Of a stretch of 64,000 nt of DNA, positions 25,501 through 38,100 are shown piece after piece. Position numbers and translations under genes: made by a program. The number at the start of each line of letters is the position of its first letter. Position 1 is the stretch's first letter. The notes under the pieces were generated by a model. The model did not search any database, was not told the DNA's origin, and was given only the letters and a program-made list of their open reading frames with translations. The stretch is from Pterobdella sp. o SKG-2022 (taxonomy: Eukaryota; Annelida; Clitellata; Hirudinida; Piscicolidae): positions 4,020,079-4,084,078 of the forward strand of contig OZ038323.1 in NCBI GenBank assembly GCA_964035795.1, read 5' to 3'.

Positions 25501-28500
25501 AAATTTATAATGAAAAATATTCAAACTTAAACTAAACTCTTATGTCAAAATTATATCGCCAACCAAAGGATTGCTTGCAGAGAATTTCATAAGATCTTTC
25601 CACTTTTTATCAACTGCTTGGAACATTCTAGCCTCATCAGGGATCTGTCGAACTATGTCTTCAGAGGAGAATATTGGTTCTAAATAAATCCATTGTACCT
25701 GAACCTGAAAAAAAATAATTAAAAATTTCTCGTTTGTTATAATTTTTCATTAAATATAAAAATTTATTCAGTCAAAATTATATATTTTTGCACAAGTTGA
25801 ATATAAATGATTCACCAACCTTCAGCCATTCTCTGACACAGTCTTGTATATAAACCATTTTATCTTCCCAGTTTTTTATTTCTTTCTCGAAAGGTTTTAT
25901 AAAAGGAGAACCTCGCATTGTTTGTGTTTTCACTATCTTGAAAAGATAAATTAAAAATAATTATCCTCTAAATCCTATAGTAACGCTTTATAAATTCTTA
26001 CTTGGTCCTCCAAAGTCATCTGGATATCATCCACAGAGGTCAGTATATAAACTCCTAAAAACATTTAAGAGATAAAACAATATTTCTAAATTCAAATCAA
26101 TTTTTCCAATATAACCTGTGTCTCTATATAGAGTGAGGCTGAAAGAAACATTCTGCCAATCATCTTCCATCTTTTTTTTAGCTTTTTCTAAAGAAAACTC
26201 CTTAAATCAAAAATGAACCTTGTTATAAACTAGTTAACTAACAAACCTTCAAAAATATTCCCGAAATACCCTCATAAATTTTTTGATACCTTAGAAGCAC
26301 ATGCACTGATGGCTTCGAATTGTTCCATGTAAGGCCCTATGTTTAAAGACAGCATCTTTCTGAGAGTTGTCGATGAATCTGGACACAGATCAAAACTATA
26401 ATTATAATGTAAAATTTATATTAATTCTCACACGATAAATGGAAGTTTTTGTTTACTTAGCGATTTGACTCATCTGTTCCCAGTGACGTTGTCTTAACCC
26501 CAAATTACATAGAACCATGATCACTGGTAGATGATTCTGAATGGGAACGTTAAAAAAGTTTTACCATTTTTAAACAATAAAAAAATTTACATAATTAGCA
26601 TATCAAGCTTTATACCTTGAATTTTTTCATCGACTCAGTAACTTTTGCAATGACTCCGAACAAGTTTGGTTGTTTGGAAGAGTTGTTGTTTCGACTGCTA
26701 AGTGAACCATCTTCTAGAGAAGAATCAGTTGTTGAAGCTGTCAACTGTTTCGTGTTTTCTTTTTTTGCTCGATTGCTTAATTGTTTGCCTACTTTATAAA
26801 CTTCTTGATTGTACTCTTCGAGTTCTGCTTCTATCATTCCTGATGATAGTTCTATGAATGTTCCATCCATCCACCTAGTTGAAATGATGTCAATGTAAAT
26901 TTCACGTTAAAACAAACAGTAAAAAAATCAAGATATTAGGCTTTCAAACGACTATAAGTGCATGAACACCTTGTTAAAAAAACTTATGAACTTTTTTTCA
27001 GCTTTTTTCCACTTGGCGACGACCGTAAATATGCGAAGAAAGAGGTCGAGAGAGGCTTGTACTTCGTCGAGGCCTCTAAAGTCAGTGCTGGCGCTGTTGT
27101 ACACGGCCTCTTCTTTGTTTATCCACCTGATGTCAAAGAGCTTCCAATAAATATTTTATACAACAAACTTATTGATTTGTATTGTCATACATAAAATCTG
27201 AAGTATTGATAATAAAATCTTTTGTGTACAAAAACCTCACAAACCTAGCTTTTTCGTAAGCCTCTGATAGACGAGTTTGCACGATTTGGACGCTTGTGAT
27301 GTAGGAGTGCATTTGAGTGAGGTCTGTGTACTCGTTGAATTCGTTTGCTCTTTCCTGTATAAAACATTTCATTCTTTATTTATTGTCTACAAATTTTAAA
27401 AATATAATGTAGCTCCAAACAACTAACTTTAATACTTTCCAGTTCTTTAAATATTTGTTCTGCCGATGATACTAACATCTTTCTAGCCATTACTTTCAGA
27501 GATTCAGCTTTCTGAAATGATAAAAAAAATGAAATTTTCAGTAAAAACCAAAAAGATGGCCACCTCTTCTGATTGAGCAAATATGGGGTAAATCTTTTTT
27601 GGCCACAAAAGAACCTTTGAGTATTCTTCAAGTCTGAGAATAATTCAAAATACAGATGTAAATAACTTTTGAAATTAAATCAGTCTTTTTTTTTGTAAAG
27701 TCAGCATTTTTCACCTTTCAGAATCGAAGATTTTAACTTCTAATAAGTCTGACATCTGAAGTGTAAACTGGTTAATCTGTTGTATACATAAAAAGTATTG
27801 AAGAAACTTATAAAAATTAAAATAGAAAATATGTATAAACTTGAAAACCAAAAAAATTTTCTCTATATCAATGTTTATGACTTTGATACCTGAGTATTCA
27901 AATGAACTAAATCCTGCTTGCTTGCTTTCTCGATAAACTGAATGAGTTGCACTAGGGCTTCAGAGGACTGTGGTGTCTCAAGGGCCTTTGTATATATACT
28001 CGAGAATGATTTGTCTAAACTGCATTCAAATGAGTTTAAATTTTTTCTTATCAGATTGCTACAGTTTTTAGGAATAGAATTTGTTTCAATTCCAGTCGTT
28101 CAATATTTTTTTATATTTGAAAAATTTTTGTTAAAATCAAATTTAATAAAAACTATTTTAAAAATTCTCACGATAAGCTCATGTCATTCAGTTCAAAGCT
28201 AAGTTTATCCAGAATCTTTTTTGACTTATCACTGGCGATCTTAGCGAGGGTTCTTTTGAGGTCATTACAATCTAACTGAATCTTATCAAAGTAACAATAA
28301 CGAGAAAGTTTGCTTATCTCCTTTGAAGTTCCTTCAAACTCTTGGGCTGTCTGTTTATCAATATGCTTCTATTTCACGAAGAATTTAGATTTATTCATAC
28401 TAACAAAGTCATAAGTATTCAAATGATACTATCTAAATGATATACTATTGGTTATAATGAATTGTTGTTCATGAAATACATATTACAACATCAAACATTC

Positions 28501-31495
28501 CTCAACTGATATTTGTTAAAAACTGAAGCCAGTTGCTTCATAAAACATATGAAAACTCATTAATTACTTGAAAATGATAATATCTTTCCTATAACCTGCA
28601 TAAATTCTTCAAAAGTCTTTTTAACCTCTTTAGCTTCATCCTCTTCAGACAACAGATAACCGTATTGTTCTTCTATAAAAAATAATTATTTTTATGTTGT
28701 ATAGTGTATTTAATAAATAACCGGGTGCTTGATTTTCTCATTTCTTTTGAGGATTAGTTAAGATATTGATAGAGCAGTGGTTTTTCAAAAAAAATTTTAA
28801 ATTGTATATTTAAATTTTTCTCACCGAACCAATCAAGTTTTTTCGTAGGTTTGATGAAAACAACTCTCAAAGATTTTTCTAAATCTTGTTTTATTTTTTC
28901 TATGATTTCTTTGTTAACTTTACTTTCTACATATCTGTATTCAACCTTTTCTGTTGTTTTTATTTCAACATTTTGAAGTCTATCTTTTCCCAAATTTTTA
29001 CTTTTGAAACTTTTGCTTTTGAAATCCCTTTTTGCATTTTTTGTAGAGAGATCAATAAGATCAAGTGTTTCTTGATTATTGACATCTCCCAAATATGAAA
29101 GTATAGTAGGAACCTTGAAATGATGGATTTTAAGCACTTCGAATATAGCTATTTATTAAAATATGGCAGATAATTTTATAACTTTTATAAAACACCAATC
29201 AATGTTCACTGGATGACTAACTAGTTGAAGGGTGGAATCGATTTTATCTACGACATCGCAGCATGCTGTAAGCATTTGTTGGAAAGAAGGATATAGCTGC
29301 ATAGCTGAATCATCAAAAGTCAAAGCCAGCTGCAGAGAAAACGATCCTTTAACGTGAGGTGTTTCTCTAAGTGTTGAATTGTTATCATTAATATATTTTT
29401 TAATCCCTTCTTCAGTTGAAAATTCAGTGGTATCAGACATTTGTAACATATCTCTCCATTCAATCATCGATCTAGTTAGAGCTTTTTTTATCTGATACAA
29501 ATTGTTGAAACATTAACTGAAGGATGAAAATTAAAAATACTACCGTACTTGTAAAGACATCATAGCATCCAAACACTTATAGAGATGGCTGAATAGGTTT
29601 GTAGTAGGATTGTGCTTACGGAAGATTTTTATCATATCCACAAACCACCTAGAGTTAATATAGTTTAGGAATTTACTAATATTAAAGATTTTATGTTTAG
29701 CATACTTATGATATATATTATCTATCATGTTTGGAATTAAACAGCGGACCAATAATCGAACCGAGAAATACCGGACGTCCAGCCTGATGCCTTACCTTGA
29801 GACGTATGTTTTCAAAGCCGGATGATTTTTAATATTTTATTGAAATATTGGGCTGATTTAAAAAATATGAAAAATACCCTCTGAGTAGTTTTTCTTCGCA
29901 ACCATCACACTCTCTTGAAACTGTGCTGACCAGTGTTGAACTGTCTACGGGACTTTTTTGTCTGCAGTTTCAGTGAAGTTTTTAACCCTAGCCATTTTAT
30001 ACAAGCAAACATTTTTACAAAATCAATTGAATCGATTGTTTGAAATTGTGCTCACTCAGAATGGAACAATAATAAAATCAGAAAATAACTTCAATAGGTA
30101 AAAGTCGCATATAGGAGTATTATAGAAGAGTTTGATAGAGAAGGTGGTGAGAATGCGAGGCAGAGGCTTAATCAACCACAATATGTCTGCCATTCTTTTT
30201 CTTGCTGCCACATATCGTTGTCTATGCGGGTCTTCAGAGTTTGTTGAAACTTCTTTCGATGTCTCACCATTATCTTTTTTGACTTTAAGGTAAAGAGTTG
30301 TTTTTGGATTGGGTTTTGAGGGTTTTTTCTCTGTGAAATTTAATTTTTTATGATTTCCCAATGGTTTTGTTTCAACGATTTTTGGTAAAGTAAGAAAATG
30401 TTCAATTTTGATATGCTTAGATCTTGATATTTCATTTTCTAAAGCATCACTTTTACATTCATTTTCTTTATTTTTCTTTCTTTTCTCCAAAATATCTAGA
30501 TTTTCTTTGAACTTTTCTCGACTTACCAATCTTGAATTCACTGAAACAATAATTGAAGTAGAACTCATAAAAAAGCATTTTTAATTAGAACTAACCAACA
30601 TGCTCCTTCATACAAGACATGTACAAAAGAGTAACTTCCGTCAAAAGATCTTCCAGCATTTTTGCTTGCTTCTTCCTCAGTCTCTCATTCAAAAGGCCTT
30701 TGATCTCGTCAATACATTCCTGGCTCATGTCCGGAACCTTAGAGATGATTTTTTGGTATACAAATTGATTTTATGTAGCTAAGAATATATCTTTATGAAA
30801 TCAAAGTCTGGTTTGATGAGGAAGTCTTTACAATTATATAATAGAAAACTCATTCGAAATTAATTATTATAGGCATCTTTTGAATACTACATTTTAGTTG
30901 CTTTTTTAAAATAAATTTTGCTAAATAAATTTTTTTTCATGGATTGAAAAGCATGAAAAAATACAAATGATTTAGTTATTATAAATAACTAACCGGAACT
31001 CGTGCCACCACAGCCCTCACTTTGTCAAACAATATTAGGTTCTGTCTCTTCTCACTCATCATCTGATCGAATAAATAGAAATTATTATTAGCTGCAAAAA
31101 CTATATTGAAAAACGATTATATTGTGAACTTCAGGAGGCAAGCTGGGTTCTGCTGGAGGCTCAGGTTGGTTTCTTATGCGTTCAAGTCCTTCCTCGTAGT
31201 TACGCTGTGCCCTTTCCAAACTTAATCATCGATTTATAATAATTATTAAAGGTCATGCGTTTTTTAGTTATATTGTGTGACTTTATTACCGTTTATTTGT
31301 ATCAGTGAAATTTTTCTGTTATAATGTTACAATATGAAAAATTCTTCATGAAACCTACATTTTCTGGTATTTTTCTTGTTGCTTGACTTTAGAAGCTCGG
31401 TAGTTAAGCAGTTTATAATTCGTTTTGAATTCGTAATTTCGCACCAAGGGGGGTAGTTTCAAAGTTTTACTCTCTTTTGGATTTTTTTGAGCCAT
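9440..31495 (-). CDS. DNAH12: Axonemal dynein heavy chain, DNAH12 type (inner arm)
   Basis: This is an ATPase heavy chain that drives ciliary beating from the inner arms. It starts with ATG at 31495 and ends in LLCQLDD at 9440, the usual dynein C-terminus. The N-terminus, with LKLPPLV then [17 protein letters not shown], resembles DNAH12 more than its relatives DNAH3 and DNAH7. Dozens of short exons separated by AT-rich introns, mostly well under 300 bp, cover the tail, the linker, AAA1-AAA6, the stalk and the C-terminal domain in the expected order. Walker A motifs are present in AAA1 (GPAGTGKT), AAA2 (GEPLGGKT), AAA3 (GPTGTGKS) and AAA4 (GVGGSGR). Exons whose borders I checked are open and in phase, so the gene looks functional. 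Subfamily assignment within DNAH3/7/12 rests on recall and needs a tree. Confidence 0.93.
12541..12593 (-). repeat. Palindromic-family repeat, copy in a dynein intron
   Basis: Read on the minus strand this begins CACGAAGCTTTTCGTAAGA and continues through TGAACTTACATTATC to a GGGGAGGTACCAATA end. It matches 34281-34331 over its whole length with few differences, and shares its first half with the arms of the hairpin at 49667-49826. It is one of three copies in this window, all intronic. Confidence 0.75.
14765..16746 (-). other. DNAH12-like stalk coiled coil and microtubule-binding domain
   Basis: The outgoing coiled coil ([19 protein letters not shown], 16000-16319) runs into the segment with [18 protein letters not shown] (15850-15990) and [20 protein letters not shown] (about 15430-15610), which matches the microtubule-binding region. 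The return coil is [20 protein letters not shown] (about 15060-15121). [20 protein letters not shown] (about 14800-14880) then leads into AAA5. Confidence 0.88.
16934..17875 (-). other. DNAH12-like AAA4 with poly-Gln insertion
   Basis: [15 protein letters not shown] (17800-17875) is the AAA4 P-loop and ends at a splice donor. The exon at 17327-17509 has [17 protein letters not shown] and [15 protein letters not shown]. The next exon (to about 17240) starts with a run of Gln interrupted by Arg, then a Lys/Ser/Thr-rich spacer, and resumes the family with [33 protein letters not shown] and NCCTIDWFQ. The Gln run replaces a spacer that is charged in relatives. Confidence 0.88.
19560..20768 (-). 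other. DNAH12-like AAA3 exons with a charged insertion
   Basis: The Walker [16 protein letters not shown] lies at about 19860-19915 and is followed by [16 protein letters not shown]. Upstream, the exon at about 20540-20768 contains a run of Asn, Glu and Lys (20590-20700) between [16 protein letters not shown] and [12 protein letters not shown], where other dyneins have a short loop. The downstream exon near 19580-19680 has [19 protein letters not shown], the AAA3 Walker B region. Confidence 0.8.
21550..22211 (-). other. DNAH12-like AAA2 exons
   Basis: [19 protein letters not shown] holds the AAA2 Walker A. It is followed by [20 protein letters not shown] and, in the next exon, by [20 protein letters not shown], which is nearly invariant in axonemal dyneins. 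Sequence between LAQ and NPKS is more charged and longer than usual. Confidence 0.88.
23442..23849 (-). other. DNAH12-like AAA1: main ATP-hydrolysis site
   Basis: The exon at about 23657-23849 carries [15 protein letters not shown] sequence followed by GPAGTGKT (Walker A) and [17 protein letters not shown]. The next exon (about 23442-23535) has [19 protein letters not shown], where CFDEFNR is Walker B with the catalytic Glu. Both motifs are intact, so this motor should hydrolyse ATP. Confidence 0.92.
24473..31495 (-). other. DNAH12-like: N-terminal tail and linker exons
   Basis: Exon 1 (31359-31495) holds the DNAH12-type N-terminus. Later exons include [16 protein letters not shown] (about 30700), a Lys/Glu-rich segment (30140-30560) that ends [30 protein letters not shown] (about 27300), and the linker landmarks KRLFFPR then [16 protein letters not shown] (about 25250-25400). 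[16 protein letters not shown] (about 24690-24735) is the conserved segment before AAA1. The Lys/Glu-rich stretch has no obvious counterpart in vertebrate DNAH12 as I remember it. Confidence 0.8.
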
Positions 31496-32169
31496 TCTTC
31501 GTTAAACTCACAAAAATTCAGCAATGTAGTTGCTGAAAAAAATATCTCATCAATATCTTTTATCTATATAACTATTAAATCATCATGCTTTTTCAACTCT
31601 TTTATTACGAGATACGAACCTTTCCAAAATTATCTCTATAGAAACAAAGCAAACAATATACTCTTTTGATTCAGTGTGTTCACTGGACGTGAATCACACA
31701 CACTTGCACAAGTTTTTTTAGACCGTTAAGCCCCAATATATTCATCCCCATTTTCTCTTCAGATTAAGTTTAAGCTTCATGCTTTCAATAATGTACTGTT
31801 ATTTTGAATCATTCGAGTTTGCTTTTAATTCAAAGTTTAACACAAGCTTTTAGAAGTTTATTAATGATATAATTTAGCTATTTTGAATGCCATATACCAA
31901 ATGAAATGCACTATTTACAGATTGAAGCTTTTAAAGTAGCATTTAATACATAAAATGGAGGTTTTTTCAAAAAAAAATTTGATATACAATAAAAATAACT
32001 TATTTCAGGTTTATTGAAATTTTTTGAACTGAATTAAAATTTCAAAAAATAAATTGTGAGCAAAATGAAATCTCAACAAAACAAAAATAAAAATTTTAGA
32101 TCAAAAATGATATGAAAAATAACAATTAAGTTGTGTTTTAAGCGAAGACTATGCAGAGAGATTAATGGT
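31496..32169. other. Spacer between TBC1D25 3' end and dynein 5' end
   Basis: Both flanking genes are on the minus strand. The stretch is AT-rich with no exon or repeat that I recognise. It should contain the dynein promoter near 31500-31800 and the TBC1D25 3' UTR near 32100. Confidence 0.5.
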
Positions 32170-35100
32170 TTAAGATGATTCTTGTTTCATTTGTGTTGAC
32201 GGCCGTATATCAGCGTTTTTACCCGTAAAATTACTACTTTCACTCTTCTTAATGGTATTGTTTGACGAAAAAGCGTAGTTTTTGAGATATTTTTTGTATA
32301 ACTCCTTGGCATTTTTGACCACTTTGTAAGCATCTTGTTTCCTGACCAGACGATCGTAAAACATGGCGACCTAGAGTTTGTGGATAAAATGGGAGTCTAC
32401 TTCTCAAAATGATATTTTATTTTAATTTAAAAAAAAAATTTGTGGATAATTGATGATATAATGATATAAAAAATGTCAAACCTCATTGTAGTCTAGCTTG
32501 TTTTGAAGGATGTGGTCTCGGTACTCGAGCAACAAGGACAGGCACAAAAACATCAAGAAAGGATTTCCTTCTCCAAACTCCTCAGGTCCTGGTAAAGGTA
32601 CTTTGAGAATATCATCATCATCACCTTCTTCGTCATTTTTTTCACTTTTTGGTGTTTTGTTGTTATGCTCTAGAATGGGCTTTGTAGGGTTGTTTTTAAG
32701 AAGAGAAATCTGTTCACTTTCTGAATCATTATCTTCGTCGTCTATAGACTCAAGACGTGAACTTGATAGGGTTCCTTCTTTCTGATATAATTCATCTATC
32801 TTATACACTATATCCTCTTTATCACATTTAGTTTTGTTACAAGAAAAATCATTTTTAATATAATTCTTTTTTATTTTTTCATCAACATCATTCGATTTCA
32901 TTTTTTTATTTGAAGCATTATGATTCTGTTGATCTTTAACCAAATCTATCTCCAAGTCTAAGGCTTGTCTACCCACTTCCACATACTCTTCAACTTCGCT
33001 CACAGCAACCCCTTCCAGACCAGCCATTGATTCGTCGCATGGACTCCTTAACTGCTTTGACGAGTCACCAATTTTTGAGACTAGAACATTTGATTGCACT
33101 TTGGAAATTTCATTCCTGGCCAAAACGTTATGCAGATCTATTAAATCTAAAGTATCATTTTTGTAAACTTCTGCCTTTGTTGCTCTACTTAAAAGTTCTG
33201 TTGAGACTTTATCATTATAAATCTGTGAAATTTTTTGTTGGCTTGAATCACGATCATGTGCATGCGTTTGAGATTCGATACACGATGGGTCGTCTTTGTT
33301 ATCAGCCACAACGGGAAAGTTTTCACAAGTGGTAGGATGATTGTTTTTGAGGGAGCTTGAAAGATTTGGTGTTGTGGGACCCTGATCTAAAGAGTTAAGT
33401 CTTTTACGCAGATTGATGTAATTAGTAGATGGTTTGGTGAAACTAGCTATGGGCGGTGATGAAGAAGAGGGGGCCTCAACAAACGGCACCCCTGTGGAAG
33501 CTGGTGGAGGAGACAGAGGCAGGGTGCTCCACATCACCTCCAACACATACAAGGCGTCATTCAATGGAAACTCTCGTTTCATCTCTAAAAGAATCCATCG
33601 GTAACAAAAGAAAAGATCCGCTTCTAAGCAGTGTTTTTTTAAATGTTTAGCTAACTGGATGTCATGATGGGCCAAAAGCAAGGAGAGATGTTGAAACTTG
33701 CGAGTCATGCATAGACCGTCCTGACTGAAGTTGTCCTTGAGACGCTGCATTAAGGCACAGAAACACAGGTACGTGTGGCTTTCGTCTTCTTGTACGAGCA
33801 AAAGTGGGGAAGCCATATCACTCATTCCTTGGCAGTAGGAAACGCTTGGATGGTTGAGAGCGTAAGTGACCAACACATGGTAAAGACTCAATGTATTGTT
33901 GTTATCGTCTGCGCCTATAATTAAAAAAATTATTTAAAGAAATGATTTTTGGGAAACAAGAAAAGAAGTGAAACCTGAATAAAAGAGGTGTTGTCGATCA
34001 GTCCTCAAAACATCCTTTCTCACAGTGTTCAAGATGTGTTTCTCACAATCACTCATTCTCTGTTCCTTTACACGCTCCTTCCATCTACCCCTCAATTCAA
34101 GGTACTCATTGGATTTTTCCTGTTTGTTTGTTTGTTTAGGCTTCAAAACACAAATAGAAGACACAGTCAAAAAATTTTCAATGGTAATAACATCTGTTGA
34201 ATTATTTACTTGGTTATTTTAATTTTTCGAGCCAAACATAAATGTTCCAATAAAAACACTTATAGGAGTTTATTTTAATCCACGAAGCTTTTCATAAGAT
34301 GAACTTACGTTATCAAGTGGAGGTACAAATATATTTGTACCTCCACTCGATAAGCGTTGTTATTTGAATATTCACTTAGTAATGTGAAACAGCGTTTATA
34401 TTTATTTTTATTCACCTAAATTTCATTATAAAATTTCACTATGAAACGCACAAAAAATGAATGAAACTTAGATTTTATTTAACCTCGTAGTATTCATCTA
34501 TTAAGCTATATGCAGTAATACATATAACAGTAATATATACATTTGTCACTATGAATACAAATCTTGCGCTTTCCTCTTATTATATATTCATTAATAACTT
34601 CACCTTCAGATAATCAAATCGTTCTCTCCCGGTCAAGTTGTGAGGGTAAGCATTTAATATGTGTCTCCAAGCCACCTGGTTATTTCAATAGAGCTCCATT
34701 ATTTACTTTCGATATAACATAGTAATTAGTGAAAATCGTATATTGACGAACTACTTTTTATGTATATATTTCAATTTAAAAATCTTTGGTTAGCAACCGA
34801 CATGTTCGGCTGTTTGCGAAATTTGATTTTCGAAAAGTTATTTTTTCTGCTTTCTGGACACGGCCTGTTTTTTATTGTTGTCAAAATTATTTTAGAATTT
34901 TATCATAAAAACTTTAGCTTAACTTTTTTCAAGTTTTCGAAATTTTTTTTTCGATCATAAGTTTATACGTTAGCGATATTTTAAAAAAACTGTAGTTTTT
35001 TATCTAATTAACTTTTATTTATTTCGAAATACTTTTTACGTAAAAAAATGTCATACTCTAGAGATTTTTTGTTAAGCTTATCCCATAATACTAATCCTCC

Positions 35101-38100
35101 CTCACGTCAAGTGAAACGCCGAGTTTTTTATTTAAACATTAGGAGTAATATATATAATAGCAATAGGTTGAATAAAAATATCAATAACTACAGTAAGAGT
35201 TTTAAAAATAATTGCAGGTCCAGCCAGAAAAAGGAAGAAAAATCTGAAAAAGAGTGGTCGAAAGAAAGGACATCCTTCAAGAATTATTGCCACACAGTTA
35301 ATGAAAGTCCTTTTCGAATCGGATCTTTAAATGTTGGTTCGATGAGGGGGAAGGCTTCTGAAGTGGTGGAAACCACGTCAAGGAGGAGAGTCGATCTGTG
35401 TAGTTTACAAGAGACTCGTTGAAAGACCAACCTTAAACTTAATGCAGGCAGTCTCTTGATATAAGTATTTTGGTTGTGGGAATGATGAGGGCACTTGTGG
35501 TGTAGGAATTCTACTGGCTGAGAAGTGGTGGGAGAAAGTGTTGGAAGTGATTAGTCTCAGATAAAATCATTCTCATTCGAATGGTGGTTGGATCAGTTGT
35601 GTTTGTTTTTGTGAGTGTCTATGCACCTCAAGCTAACCTTAGTGAGAGTGTAAAAGATCAATTCTATTATGCGCTTCAATCCACTATAGCTAGTTTTACC
35701 TTCGGAACAGCTAATCATAAGTGGAGACTGGAATGGCCATATAGGATCACACTCTACTGCTTTTGAGGATGTGCATAGTGGACAGGCTTTGGGAAAAAAA
35801 ACAATGAAGGTGAAAGACTGCTGGAATTTGCTATTACCAATGAGCTGGTTGTTGGTAACTCCTGGTTCAAGAAGAAATTTGAGCATCTGGTTACATACCA
35901 GTCAGGAGAATATAAAACCCAAATTGACTACATATTGTATAGAAGAAGTTTTAGAAAAATGGTCTCTAATGTGAAAGTCATTGTTCGGGAGGAGTCTGCA
36001 ACACAGCATAGACTAGTGGTCGGTGACTTCAAGGTTTGCACTCATGCTCACCCCAAAAAAGAGTTTTTTCCTCGTACAAAAGTCGGGAAACTAAGAGACT
36101 TTGGAAATCAAGTTGAATTTTGTAATTTTTTCAATGCATCAATCCAAGGAAATAAAACTGGTAAAACTTTGGATGAGCGTTGGAAGTACCTGAAAAACAA
36201 TTTGATTAATGCTACAAAACAGGTTTGTGGAGTCTCTGCAAAACATACCTGGAAAAGGCAGACTTGGTGGTGGTATGACAAGGTGCAGCAAGCTGTGTCC
36301 CACAAACGCAAATGTTTCAAAGTATGGAAAGCAGGAGAAGACAGAGATGCTTATCAGGCTGCTAAACGTGCATCCAACTTAGCCAAAACTGATGCTGAGA
36401 AGATTGCGTTCAAACAAATCAATCCCAGATCTGTTGAGATATATCGACTGGCTAAACAAATGCGACGAGAAAACCAGGACGTCATTGGGGATAAACCGGT
36501 GAGAAATAATAATGGCCAAATGTCCCTGGATGTTGATTCCAAAAAAGAAGCATGGAGAGAGAATTATATGCACCTTCTCAATGTGGAGTTTTCATTGAGC
36601 CCAGGTGGTTTGTCCGAAGTCTATACCGTGGAAGGTCCCAGCGAACCTATCACTACAGCAATGGTTGGAAAGGCCATTAATAAGATAAGCCTTGGGAAAG
36701 CAGCGGGTCCCTCAGGCATTGTTGCTGAGATGCTCAAGGCCGCAGGTTCAAGTGGTGCTAGTATGATTCGAGATCTCATTGAAGACATCATCTTTGAGAA
36801 CCGTATACCGTCTGAGTGGCAGAAAAGTCACATAGTCAGTGTATATTAGGGTAAAGGTGATGCTTTAAACAGGTCTAACTATAAGGGTTTCAAGTTAATT
36901 GATCAGGTTATAAAGGTTTTGGAGCGCGTAGTGGAAGGTTTTATCAGACAGAGGGTGGTGATTAATGATATGCAATGTGGTTTTATGCAAGGTCGGGGTA
37001 CAACTGATGCCATATTTATCCTCCGTCAGTTACAGGTAAAGCATCTGGTTGCTGGTAAGCCCCTCTACTTAGCATTTATTGATCTGGAGAAAGCCTTTGA
37101 CAGAGTGCCACGAGAAGTGATTTGGTGGAGTATGCGAAAATTGAAAATTGACGAATGGCTTGTGAGAATTGTACAATCAATGTACAAAGAAGTGAGAAGT
37201 AGGGTGAGAGTTGGTGATGAATATAGCAACTCGTTTGATGTTCGGGTAGGTGTCCATCAAGGTTCTGTTCTTAGTCCATTACTTTTTGTTATTGTGCTGG
37301 AAGCTTTATCTATGGAGTTTTGTACAGGTTGCCATTGGGAGATCTTGTATGCTGACGACTTAATGGTAAGAGCTCAGTCCATGGATGAAGTATTAGTGAA
37401 GTTGAGAACATGGAAATCGGAGATGGAGAAAAAGGGGTTGAGGGTGAATATAGGTAAGACAAAGCTAATGGTTTCTGGTTCGAACCTTGATGTGTTGAAA
37501 AAATCTAGGAAGTATACTTGTGGTGTATGCCAAGCAGGTGTGGGTAGAAATGCTATTCAGTGTGGAGGCTGCAGGCAATGAGTACACAAAAAATGCAGCG
37601 GCATAAAAGGCCCTCTAATTTCGGATCTTAACTTCCGATGCGCTAGTTGCCTTGGTAAAGCACGGCCTGTTAATGGGAGATTAGTAAAGGAAGTGATGAT
37701 TCGTGATGAAAAACTAGAAGTTGTCCCAGAGTTCTGCTATCGGGGATATGTTATCTGCAGGTGGTGGATGTGAGCTTGCTTCAATAACACGTTGTAAGTG
37801 TGGCTGGGCTAAATTTCGCCAACTTCTTCCACTCCTTGCTAATCGCCAAAGACCGTGTCTATTCAACCTGCGTTAGAAGAGCTATGTTACATGCTGCTGA
37901 AACATGGCCCGTAACAGTTTCCACATTGAACCGCCTTAGACGAAATGACCTTGCCATGATTCGCCGGATGTGCAACATCAAAACGAATGATAACGTTTGC
38001 TCTCACTCACTCTTTTCAAAACTTGACATTCAGGATGTTGAAGTAGTTCTTCGTAAAAGCAGGATGAGGTGGTTTGGACATGTAGAGCGTAGCGTGGGTT

